Below, piece by piece: positions 40,446 to 47,264 of a stretch of DNA of 54,618 nucleotides. This DNA comes from a bacterium (lineage in GTDB: Bacteria > Krumholzibacteriota > Krumholzibacteriia > LZORAL124-64-63). The notes beneath the pieces are model-generated. The model was given only the letters and a program-made list of their open reading frames with translations. It searched no databases and was not told the origin of the DNA. The DNA is taken from contig PIVY01000001.1 in the NCBI GenBank assembly GCA_003353795.1, positions 80,932 through 135,549 of the forward strand, given 5' to 3'. Each line of letters opens with the position of its first letter. Position 1 is the first letter of the stretch. A program made the position numbers and the translations under genes.

Positions 40446-41197
40446 CGGTGTCCATGCGCGGGCCGATCCTCGGCGTCCTGGCCGCCATCGCCATCACCAC
40501 CACCATGGACGCCACGGGACTGACCAACTTCAGCGCCCTGCCGTTGTGTCCGCTGTTCTTCCTCTTCTGGCGTGTCGAGCGGTTGCCGCGTGTCGACATC
40601 GGGTTCACCTGGGGATCGCGGCGCGGATACGGGCTTGCTGTCCTGTATCCGGTGCTGGTCCTCGGCCTGGCGGTGGCTGCAGCCTGGCTCGCAGGCGCCA
40701 TCGACGTGTCGGCGACCGACTGGTCGACCGCGCGCAAGAACCTGCTCGCGGCCACCATCGGCACCGCGCTGGTGACCGTGGTCACCGAGGAAGGGTTCTT
40801 CCGCGGCTGGCTCTGGGCCTCGCTGACGCGCCGAGGGTTGGGTGCACGGCAGACGCTGCTGTGGACCAGCGCGGCCTTCGCCCTCTGGCACGTCTCGGCC
40901 ATCGTCCTGCCCACGGGATTCGACGTGCCCCGCGCGCAGATCCCTGTCTTCATGATCAACGCGACCTTGCTCGGATTGATCTGGGGATTGCTCCGCCACG
41001 CGTCGGGTTCGGTCCTGGTGGCCAGCGTGAGCCACGGCCTCTGGAACGGCGGCGCGTACGTATTCTTCGGCTATGGCCGGGAGGTCGGCGCCCTGGGCAT
41101 CGCCAACACGGCGGTTCATGGTCCGGAAGTGGGGCTGGTGGGTGTCGTGCTCAATGGTTTGTTCGCGGCTTGGTTGTGGAGGCATTGCCGGCCCTGA
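40442..41197 (+). CDS. CPBP family intramembrane metalloprotease
   Basis: 251 residues from the overlapping GTG at 40442 (ATG at 40454 is an alternative). About seven to eight membrane segments. The Abi/CAAX-protease motifs are TEEGFFRGWL near residue 120 (EExxxR), FALWH near residue 148 and SHGLWN near residue 200, which together bind the catalytic metal. Bacterial members are membrane proteases implicated in bacteriocin immunity or protein processing; no bacteriocin gene is nearby. Coupled to yjbQ by a 4-nt overlap. Inner membrane. Confidence 0.9.
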   Translation: MTVSMRGPILGVLAAIAITTTMDATGLTNFSALPLCPLFFLFWRVERLPRVDIGFTWGSRRGYGLAVLYPVLVLGLAVAAAWLAGAIDVSATDWSTARKNLLAATIGTALVTVVTEEGFFRGWLWASLTRRGLGARQTLLWTSAAFALWHVSAIVLPTGFDVPRAQIPVFMINATLLGLIWGLLRHASGSVLVASVSHGLWNGGAYVFFGYGREVGALGIANTAVHGPEVGLVGVVLNGLFAAWLWRHCRP

Positions 41198-41214
41198 CCG
41201 GCCTGGGATCGCCG

Positions 41215-41269
41215 TTGCCGCCGAATGCGATCGCGTCGATCATGGGAGGGCCGGCCGCACGCTGCGGCC
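41215..41269 (+). promoter_or_regulatory. Candidate promoter and leader hairpin for the SRPBCC gene
   Basis: TTGCCG (41215-41220), a 17-nt spacer and GATCAT (41238-41243) are followed by a hairpin GGCCGC-ACGCT-GCGGCC (41253-41269), just before the GAGAGGA ribosome site. The arrangement echoes the leader hairpin at 4138. Confidence 0.35.
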
Positions 41270-41285
41270 GCGGAGAGGAAGCCGA

Positions 41286-41810
41286 ATGGTCCGCGCACTG
41301 GTGAACCTTGCCCTGATTCTGCTCGTCACAACGCCGGTCGGCGCCGACGAGGCTCCCCCCACCGGCTCCTTCGCCTTCTCCTTCACCGTCGACCTCCCCG
41401 GCCCCGCCGACGAGATGTACGACGCCCTGACCGGCGACATCTCCGGCTGGTGGGACCACACCATGAGCGGCGCACCGTTGAGCCTGGAGCTGCAGGCCTG
41501 GCCCGGCGGCCACTTCCTCGAGACCTTCGACGAGACGGGCGACGGCGTGATCCACGCCACGGTGACCTACGCCCAGCGCGGCAAGAAGCTGATGATGGTG
41601 GGCCCGCTGGGACTCGCCGGCCACGCCATCCACATGGTCACCACCTTCGAATTGGAATCCCTGGAGGGCGGGCGGTCGCGCCTCACGGTGACCGTGCACG
41701 CCGCCGGCGAGATTCATGCGGGCTGGGACGAGGTCGTACCCGCAACCTGGCATCACTTCATCGACGATCGCTTCCTTCCCTGGGTGACAGCCGGCGAACA
41801 CCGGAAGTAG
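41286..41810 (+). CDS. Exported SRPBCC-superfamily protein
   Basis: 174 residues from the ATG at 41286 with GAGAGGA upstream. A signal peptide (MVRALVNLALILLVTTPVGA/DE) precedes an SRPBCC/AHSA1-like helix-grip domain: FSFTVDLPGPADEMYDALTGDISGWWDHTMSG, GGHFLETFDETG, GKKLMMVGPLGLAG, VTTFELE and WHHFIDDRFLPW. Such domains bind hydrophobic ligands; an exported member may carry a lipid-like molecule in the periplasm. A conserved Trp-Trp in DISGWWDH is typical of Aha1-like proteins. Five nt upstream of the COX3-like gene. Confidence 0.85.
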   Translation: MVRALVNLALILLVTTPVGADEAPPTGSFAFSFTVDLPGPADEMYDALTGDISGWWDHTMSGAPLSLELQAWPGGHFLETFDETGDGVIHATVTYAQRGKKLMMVGPLGLAGHAIHMVTTFELESLEGGRSRLTVTVHAAGEIHAGWDEVVPATWHHFIDDRFLPWVTAGEHRK

Positions 41811-41814
41811 ACCC

Positions 41815-42384
41815 ATGACCAGAGGGCCAGACCTTTCCGCCGGCGGCCCGGCCACCTTTGGTATGCGGCTCTTGATCTTCTCCCTTTCGGTCCTCTTCGT
41901 CGGGGGCCTGGTGGGCTACGGCATCACCCGGCAGCGCCTCGGGCCGGACTTCGTGGTGACGGTGCCGCCCGTCTTCTTCGGCAGCACCGCGGCCTTGCTG
42001 ATCACCGGGTACTTCCTGGAAACAGCGTGGCAACGATTGCGGCGCGGCGTGGTGGTTCCGGCCAGCGTCCTGCTGCGGCTGTCGGTGCTGTCGGCTCTGC
42101 TTTTTTTGATCGTGCAGATCCCCGCAATGGCGCAACTCCTGTCCGAGCACCGGACGGCCGTGGCCACGGGCAATCCGTTGCTGGGTTTCGTGTTCTTCCT
42201 GGTGCTGCTGCACGCACTGCACGTTCTGGGCGGGCTCGCGGCGCTGACCGTGGTGGTGGCGCGGTCGGTGCGGCGGTCGTTGAACCCCGACCAGGACGGA
42301 GCCGCCGTGCGCCTGAGCGCTCGGTACTGGCACTTCCTGGACGCTGTCTGGGTCGTGATGTTCGGGGTGTTCCTGCTGGGCTAG
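41815..42384 (+). CDS. Orphan cytochrome c oxidase subunit III-like protein
   Basis: 189 residues with about five membrane segments. The COX3 family is indicated by LLHALHVLGGL and SARYWHFLDAVWVVMFGVFLLG near the C-terminus, and by an early GYGITRQR loop. No subunit I or II gene is nearby, so it may serve a remote oxidase or be a stand-alone member. It lies 4 nt after the SRPBCC gene and is convergent with arfB (2-nt gap). Inner membrane. Confidence 0.83.
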   Translation: MTRGPDLSAGGPATFGMRLLIFSLSVLFVGGLVGYGITRQRLGPDFVVTVPPVFFGSTAALLITGYFLETAWQRLRRGVVVPASVLLRLSVLSALLFLIVQIPAMAQLLSEHRTAVATGNPLLGFVFFLVLLHALHVLGGLAALTVVVARSVRRSLNPDQDGAAVRLSARYWHFLDAVWVVMFGVFLLG

Positions 42385-42386
42385 CC

Positions 42387-42821
42387 TCAGTCGTCGTCCG
42401 GCTTCCGCCGACCGCGTTTGGTCTGCGACTGCCGACGCTTCTGATCCAGCCGCTTCTCCTTGGCCGCCCGGGGGACCCGCGTGCGTCGTCGCGGTTTCGG
42501 ACGATGCAGGGATTCGCGAATCAACGCCGCCAGCCTCTCGCGGGCCTCCTCACGATTGCGATGCTGACTGCGGTGGGTCTCGCAGGCCACGGTGAGCACG
42601 CCCTCGCCCGACAGACGGCTGGCCAGCTTACGCGCCAGTCGATCCTTCTGCGCGTCGTCGAGGACCGCGGTTTCCAGGACGTTCCAGCGCAACTGGACCC
42701 GCGAGTCGGTGGTGTTGACGTGCTGGCCGCCAGGGCCGGACGACCGGCTCACCGTGACGGTCAGCTCGGCGGCTGGAATGATCAGTCCGTCCTTGACGAG
42801 GAGATCGTCGCCGGCCGCCAC
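42387..42821 (-). CDS. arfB: Ribosome-rescue peptidyl-tRNA hydrolase ArfB
   Basis: 144 residues from the GTG at 42821 behind GGAGG; a TTG 24 nt earlier lies inside the previous gene. The GGQ domain (SSGPGGQHVNTTDSRVQLRW, residues about 28-47) and a basic C-terminal tail rich in Lys/Arg (residues about 105-140), which enters the empty mRNA channel, identify the YaeJ/ArfB family. It frees stalled ribosomes by hydrolysing peptidyl-tRNA. One base separates its start from the stop of the deacetylase gene, so it ends the pga operon. Cytoplasmic. Confidence 0.93.
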   Translation of the reverse strand: MAAGDDLLVKDGLIIPAAELTVTVSRSSGPGGQHVNTTDSRVQLRWNVLETAVLDDAQKDRLARKLASRLSGEGVLTVACETHRSQHRNREEARERLAALIRESLHRPKPRRRTRVPRAAKEKRLDQKRRQSQTKRGRRKPDDD

Positions 42822-42822
42822 G

Positions 42823-43875
42823 TCAGTCCTCCTCGTCGGCGGCAAAGAGAGCGGCGATGTCGGCGGGGGTGGTCTTGGCCGTGAGGGTGAACCGGCCCAG
42901 GTGCCAGGAGGGCGTCTCGTCGTCGACGGAGGTGGGGCGCAGGCTCAAGGTGCCGGAAAAACCTACGTGGGCGGCGAGGCTATCGAGGGCGCCGTTGCCG
43001 AAGCCGTAGGGCCAGGCGAGCCAGCGGCAGTCGCGGCCGGTGTGCCGTTCGAGCAGGCGGCGGCTGAGCAGAAGGTCCGCGGCGACGGGATTTTCGGCAA
43101 GAGGCGAGACGCGTTCCCGCTCGCTCGTGGGTGTCGCATCGGTGAGGTCGCCGAGCTCGCGCTGCGCCCGCTCGCGTTGACGGTCGCCGATGCGGTCGGG
43201 ATTCCAGAAGACCGGCTGGCGACCGAGGTCGGTGCCCACCTTGAAGTGCAGGTCGTGGGTGTGCGAGCCGAGGACCAGGGTGCCCGAGTCCGACATTTCC
43301 CGCAGCTCGGGCCAGGTGCAGACCTCGATGCCGCTCCAGTGGCTGTCCACGCGACCGGTGGGCACGAAGAGGTGGGCCTGGATGTCGTACTTCTTCAAGA
43401 GCGGCCAGGCGAGTTCGTAGACGCTGCGGTCGGCGTCGTCGATGGTGATCACCACGGCGGGGTCGGGTAACGGTTCGCCGCGTCGTTGCCGGCTCGCGAT
43501 GTCGTCCAGGGTGAGCACGGGAATGCCCTCGTCGCGGAAGTAGCGGAGATGCCGCTCGAACTGGCCGATGGGGGTGGTCCAGAATTCCTGGGGACCCAGG
43601 GTGGGCATGCCCAGCATCACGGCGCCGACCACGCGTAGCAGATACCCGGGTGCGAAGTCGGGTCGGAAATAGTGATAGCAAAGCACCCGCACGCCGGGAC
43701 CCACCTCGTCCACCTGCATGGCCGCAAGCTCGGTGGGGTCGAGGTGGTAGCCGGGACTGTGCTCGCCGGGACGGCCGGAGACGCTGCCGCGCCAGATGAT
43801 GACCGCGGCCGTGGTCACCACCAGGATCGCCAGGGCGATCCCGATGCGGCGACGGAACTGCTCGCCACGCGCCAT
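42823..43875 (-). CDS. pgaB: Polysaccharide deacetylase, PgaB/IcaB-like
   Basis: 350 residues from the ATG at 43875; the longer frame overlaps the preceding gene. A signal anchor (residues 8-28) leads to an exported NodB-like domain: VLCYHYF, the metal Asp pair in TIDDAD (Asp146, Asp147), His205 and His210 of SHTHDLH (five apart as in PgaB), and WPYGFGN. It should remove acetyl groups from exported poly-N-acetylglucosamine. It lacks the C-terminal glycoside hydrolase domain of E. coli PgaB (about 670 residues), so it resembles IcaB. Spaced 1 nt from both neighbours of the operon. Confidence 0.88.
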   Translation of the reverse strand: MARGEQFRRRIGIALAILVVTTAAVIIWRGSVSGRPGEHSPGYHLDPTELAAMQVDEVGPGVRVLCYHYFRPDFAPGYLLRVVGAVMLGMPTLGPQEFWTTPIGQFERHLRYFRDEGIPVLTLDDIASRQRRGEPLPDPAVVITIDDADRSVYELAWPLLKKYDIQAHLFVPTGRVDSHWSGIEVCTWPELREMSDSGTLVLGSHTHDLHFKVGTDLGRQPVFWNPDRIGDRQRERAQRELGDLTDATPTSERERVSPLAENPVAADLLLSRRLLERHTGRDCRWLAWPYGFGNGALDSLAAHVGFSGTLSLRPTSVDDETPSWHLGRFTLTAKTTPADIAALFAADEED

Positions 43876-43876
43876 G

Positions 43877-45328
43877 TCAGAAGAGCGCCCGGACGCGGAC
43901 GGTGGCCGTGGTGCGGTTGTAGCCGCTGTCGCTGGTGAAGCGGCTGCGCGAATACGCAACGTCGCCCGAGAGGAGCCAGCCGGGGGCCATGCGCCAGCCG
44001 ACGTGGCCGTGGAAACCACCCACGGGGATGGCGTCGGATCCGGCCTCGCGCTCCAGCCCGTAGCTGCCGTCGATCTGGGCGATGACCCGCGCCCAGCGAC
44101 GCTTGATGCGCAGGGTGAGGCTACCGTTGCGCACCCAGTCGGGAGCCCAGTAGCCGCCGGGGTAGGGGATGGCGTAGTCCATGTAGTAGACCACGCCGCC
44201 GGCGGTCCAGTCCCAGGTGCCGGGACGGTGCCAGAGGAGCTGGGCGGCGCCGCGAGTGCGCTCGTTGCCGTCGCTGTAGCTGGCGTACTGCGCGGTGCCG
44301 GAAAGGGTCCAGGCCGGGACGAAGCGCCAGTCGGCCGAGAGGTTCACGGGCTCGTAGTGCAGTTTCTTGGCGAAGGCGTCGTAGGTCTCGATGACCTGGC
44401 TGCCGGCGCCCAGGTCCAGACGCAGGCGCGACGTGGCGAGCCAGGTGAGCCAGGCGTCGCCGCCGACGCGGGTCCAGTCGAGCTCGGGATCGTTCGCCGT
44501 CAACGGACCGTCGCTCTGGAAATGGTCGACCCAGGCGTAGGCGTGCAGGGCCCAGTTGTGGGCCAGCGGGGTGACGATGCCCAGTTGCACGCGCGGCGCG
44601 TTGATGTCCGGGCGATCGGGCTGACTGTAGAAGGCGACCCCGCCGCCCGCCTCGACGAGGGCCGAACCCAGGTTGGTGCGGCCCAGGGCGGTGAGGCGGT
44701 GGATGGTGAGATCGTCGCTGTCCCAGATGCCGTCCCAGCGCAGGTCGAGGTGGGGGTCGTACTCGTCGAGGACGGTGAGCAGGAAGCTGCCGGCGGCGCG
44801 GGCCTCGCCGGTGTCGGCGTGGTCCTGCTCGACGGCGCGCAGGACGCGGAATCCCTCGTGCAGGCGGTTGTCCCAGATGAGGGCGCGACCGAGTCCGAGG
44901 CTGGCCTCGAGGTCGCTGGGATCCTCGGCCACCAGTTCACGGTAGAGCGCGATGGCTTCCGGCTGACGGCCGCTCCAGCTGTAGGCCAGGGCCAGGCCCT
45001 TGCGCGCGTCGCGGTTGGACTCGCCGGGATGGCGGGCCAGGTAGCGCTGGAAGTAGAAGATGGCCTTGTCGGGTTCCTCGTTCCAGAGCTTCTGGGAGGC
45101 CAGTTCGTCGCAGACCGTTCCCACCAGGCGCCCGTCGTGATTCAGGGCGGCGATGAACGCGGCGATGGCCGTGGGATGCTCGTCGCGGCCGGCGGCGTCG
45201 CGGGCCTCGGCGGCCTTCTCCCAGGCCCGCTCGGAATCGATGGCGCCGCGCATTCCGGGGACCTGGTCCACGGCTCCGGCCACGGCCACCACGAGGACGA
45301 CGGCGATGATCAAGAGATCGCGCATCAT
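43877..45328 (-). CDS. pgaA: TPR plus outer-membrane beta-barrel exporter, PgaA-like
   Basis: 483 residues. The ATG at 45328 overlaps the previous stop (TGATG) and follows GAGGGAG. A signal peptide (MMRDLLIIAVVLVVAVAGA) is followed by a tetratricopeptide region (residues about 25-190; AIFYFQRYLARHPGESNRDARKGLALAYSW and EAIALYRELVAEDPSDLEASLGLGRAL). The rest is a chain of alternating beta strands rich in Trp and Tyr ending in a terminal Phe (VRVRALF), the outer-membrane barrel signature. PgaA of E. coli has the same TPR-then-barrel plan but is about 807 residues. It would form the export pore for the polymer. Confidence 0.85.
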   Translation of the reverse strand: MMRDLLIIAVVLVVAVAGAVDQVPGMRGAIDSERAWEKAAEARDAAGRDEHPTAIAAFIAALNHDGRLVGTVCDELASQKLWNEEPDKAIFYFQRYLARHPGESNRDARKGLALAYSWSGRQPEAIALYRELVAEDPSDLEASLGLGRALIWDNRLHEGFRVLRAVEQDHADTGEARAAGSFLLTVLDEYDPHLDLRWDGIWDSDDLTIHRLTALGRTNLGSALVEAGGGVAFYSQPDRPDINAPRVQLGIVTPLAHNWALHAYAWVDHFQSDGPLTANDPELDWTRVGGDAWLTWLATSRLRLDLGAGSQVIETYDAFAKKLHYEPVNLSADWRFVPAWTLSGTAQYASYSDGNERTRGAAQLLWHRPGTWDWTAGGVVYYMDYAIPYPGGYWAPDWVRNGSLTLRIKRRWARVIAQIDGSYGLEREAGSDAIPVGGFHGHVGWRMAPGWLLSGDVAYSRSRFTSDSGYNRTTATVRVRALF

Positions 45329-46596
45329 CACTCCCTCACCGGCTTCCACAGGGTGTATTTCTTCTTCTGACGATTCACGCTGGCGCCGGCCGGATGCGTG
45401 GTCACGGTGATGATCGCCATGAGGATCCAGTAGACCAGCGGATAGAAGACGGCGGTCACGAAGTAGCGGGGCAGGGTGCGGTCGTACGTGCGGTCGAGCA
45501 GGACGCCGGTGATCAGCTGCCCGACACACACCGTGGCGATGAGCATGCCCCAGAAGTTGGGAATGGGGCTGGCGCCCACCGGCGGGTAGCCCATGGCGTA
45601 GCTCAGGATCCAGACGATGCTGAGGAACACGTAGATGTAGGCCCAGGCCACCGACAGATTGGCTTCGATGAGCACGGGCCAGAAGCGACGGTGCTCCCAC
45701 TTCATCACGGTGCGCCAGTGCCGGTGCAGCACCTGGCTGAGGCCCAGGGCCCAGCGGCGGCGCTGGCGCCAGAGTCCCTTGAGCGACTGGGGCACGCGCA
45801 TCCACATCACCGCTCGGGATTCGTAGCGTACGTCCCAGTGGCGGATCTGCAGACGCCAGGTGATGTCGATGTCCTCGGTGGCCATCTCGGGGCTGTAGAA
45901 TCCCACGTCCTCGAGGGCCTCGCGACGGAAGATGCCCACCACGCCGGACATGGTCATGATGCGGCCCCAGACCCGCTGGGCGCGCCGCATGAGCGAGATG
46001 ATGCTGGCGAACTCGATGGCCTGCAGCTTGGACAGGAAACTGTCGCGATTGACGACGCGGGGATTGCCGGTCACGCCGCCCACGCGGGGAGAGCGGAAGT
46101 GGGGGACCATGGCGTCGAGGATGCCGGGGTCGGGAATGGCGTCGGCGTCCATCACCAGGATCAATTCGCCCCTGCAGATGGGCAGGGCGTCATTGAGCGC
46201 CATGGCCTTGCCCTCGTTGACGTGCTTGCGGACCAGGCGGATGCGACCATCGTCGGCGAAGGGTTGCAGCTTGGCGAGTGTCCGGTCGGTGGAGCAGTCG
46301 TCGATGACCACGACCTCGAAGTCGGGGTACTTCACGGCCAGGACGCCCTCGACGGTCTCGACGATGTTGGCCGCCTCGTTGAAGGCGGGGATCACGAAGC
46401 TCACCGACGGGTGCTGCGTGAGCTTGTAGAATCTCCTGGACGCCGCGTCATCGTCGCCCTCGCGGCGGCGGTAGAAGATGACCGCCGTGTAGATCCACAT
46501 GGCGCTGGTGACGATGGGATACCAGGCGAAGTACACCAGCAGGGCCAGGTAGAACAGCGTGTTCTCGAAGGAGACGAGGAGATCGTAGAGGTTCAC
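45328..46596 (-). CDS. pgaC: Poly-N-acetylglucosamine synthase-like glycosyltransferase (GT2)
   Basis: 422 residues from the GTG at 46596, overlapping the PgaD stop by 4 nt. Membrane segments flank a GT2 domain: VIPAFNEAANI near residue 68, VIDDCSTD near 98, the DxD motif Asp150/Asp152 (VMDADA), GNPRVVNRDS near 178, MATEDIDITWRL near 239 (general base) and QRRRW at 278-282. These are the hallmarks of processive beta-glycan synthases of the PgaC/IcaA/HasA class. It would polymerise UDP-GlcNAc across the inner membrane with PgaD. UDP-GlcNAc is the likely but not proven donor. Confidence 0.92.
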   Translation of the reverse strand: MNLYDLLVSFENTLFYLALLVYFAWYPIVTSAMWIYTAVIFYRRREGDDDAASRRFYKLTQHPSVSFVIPAFNEAANIVETVEGVLAVKYPDFEVVVIDDCSTDRTLAKLQPFADDGRIRLVRKHVNEGKAMALNDALPICRGELILVMDADAIPDPGILDAMVPHFRSPRVGGVTGNPRVVNRDSFLSKLQAIEFASIISLMRRAQRVWGRIMTMSGVVGIFRREALEDVGFYSPEMATEDIDITWRLQIRHWDVRYESRAVMWMRVPQSLKGLWRQRRRWALGLSQVLHRHWRTVMKWEHRRFWPVLIEANLSVAWAYIYVFLSIVWILSYAMGYPPVGASPIPNFWGMLIATVCVGQLITGVLLDRTYDRTLPRYFVTAVFYPLVYWILMAIITVTTHPAGASVNRQKKKYTLWKPVRE

Positions 46597-46985
46597 GGCC
46601 CATCCTCGCCGGCGGCGACCACGTAGGTCTTGCCCGTGTCGTCGGCGGTGATGTCCACGCAGGCGGCGGCGCGCAGGACATCGAGTCCGGGATGGTGGAC
46701 GGGACGACCGATGGTGTCCTCGGTCAGCGTCGGCGCGTCCACGGTGCGGAATCCCTGCCGGCGGCCCTCGAACTTGCGGGCCAGGCGCAGGTTGTGGCGG
46801 ATCCAGAACAGCGTCGCCACCAGGCCGAGCATCACGCCGGTCACGAGGATGCCCATGGCCCGGATGGTTTCCTGGCTGACCTCGCGACCGAGCACCACGT
46901 TCCAGTAGTACCCGAACAGGGCCCACATGGAGAGGGAGGCGGCGACGTGGAGGCGGTGGCGCATGGACCAACCCTGGACAAGGGG
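46593..46985 (-). CDS. pgaD: PgaD-like accessory membrane protein
   Basis: 130 residues from a GTG at 46985; an ATG at 46964 is also possible and the start is uncertain. Two membrane segments (WALFGYYWNVVLG region and LVTGVMLGLVATLFWI) are followed by a basic loop and a soluble end (VDITADDTGKTYVVAA). Length, the WxLFxxYYW pattern and position fit PgaD, the c-di-GMP-responsive partner of PgaC. It is the first gene of a - strand operon whose genes all overlap or nearly touch. Similarity is to a poorly conserved family, so the context carries much of the evidence. Confidence 0.75.
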   Translation of the reverse strand, partial: PLVQGWSMRHRLHVAASLSMWALFGYYWNVVLGREVSQETIRAMGILVTGVMLGLVATLFWIRHNLRLARKFEGRRQGFRTVDAPTLTEDTIGRPVHHPGLDVLRAAACVDITADDTGKTYVVAAGEDGP

Positions 46986-47034
46986 CACGAATCCGATCCG
47001 GCGAGGCGTCCGGTTCTCAAGGTTGAGATCGGAC

Positions 47035-47047
47035 GCGAGAATCTCGC
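47035..47047. promoter_or_regulatory. Small inverted repeat upstream of the pga operon
   Basis: GCGAGA-A-TCTCGC is a 13-nt near-perfect palindrome about 50 nt before the pgaD start, in the only AT-richer patch nearby (47041-47095). It may be an operator for the operon. No convincing - strand promoter was found. Confidence 0.35.
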
Positions 47048-47163
47048 ATTTTCGCTCGAAGTTTACAAGTTTGGACTGTATTTGAGAGATTGGCGGATCG
47101 ACCAGGGCGCAGTGGTGGGCCGCCTCACCGGATCCACGCCAAACCGGCCGGCCGCCACCCGGG

Positions 47164-47192
47164 TTGACCACCGGCCCCGCCGTCATTAGACT
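47164..47192 (+). promoter_or_regulatory. Promoter for alaS
   Basis: TTGACC (47164-47169, five of six) and TAGACT (47187-47192, four of six) are separated by exactly 17 nt. The predicted start near 47199 leaves a leader of about 66 nt. Confidence 0.55.
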
Positions 47193-47206
47193 TCCGCTCT
47201 CAGTTC

Positions 47207-47233
47207 GGCCCGCCCCTCACCGGGGGACGGGCC
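47207..47233 (+). promoter_or_regulatory. alaS leader hairpin
   Basis: GGCCCG-CCCC and GGGG-A-CGGGCC form a very stable stem with a short TCACC-type loop, about 8 nt after the predicted transcript start and 31 nt before the GTG. It could be an attenuator or an mRNA 5' shield; no T-box features were seen. Confidence 0.5.
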
Positions 47234-47264
47234 ACCTTTCCAGTCCCGAATCGAGGACCAGATC

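Noticed and set aside
40442-41197. Bacteriocin immunity role for the CPBP protease
   Set aside because: No bacteriocin precursor, ABC exporter or regulator lies nearby; the coupling to yjbQ gives no support.
43796-45370. 524-codon + strand frame over the PgaA-like gene
   Set aside because: Shadow frame; the - strand gene has a signal peptide, TPRs, barrel strands and operon overlaps.
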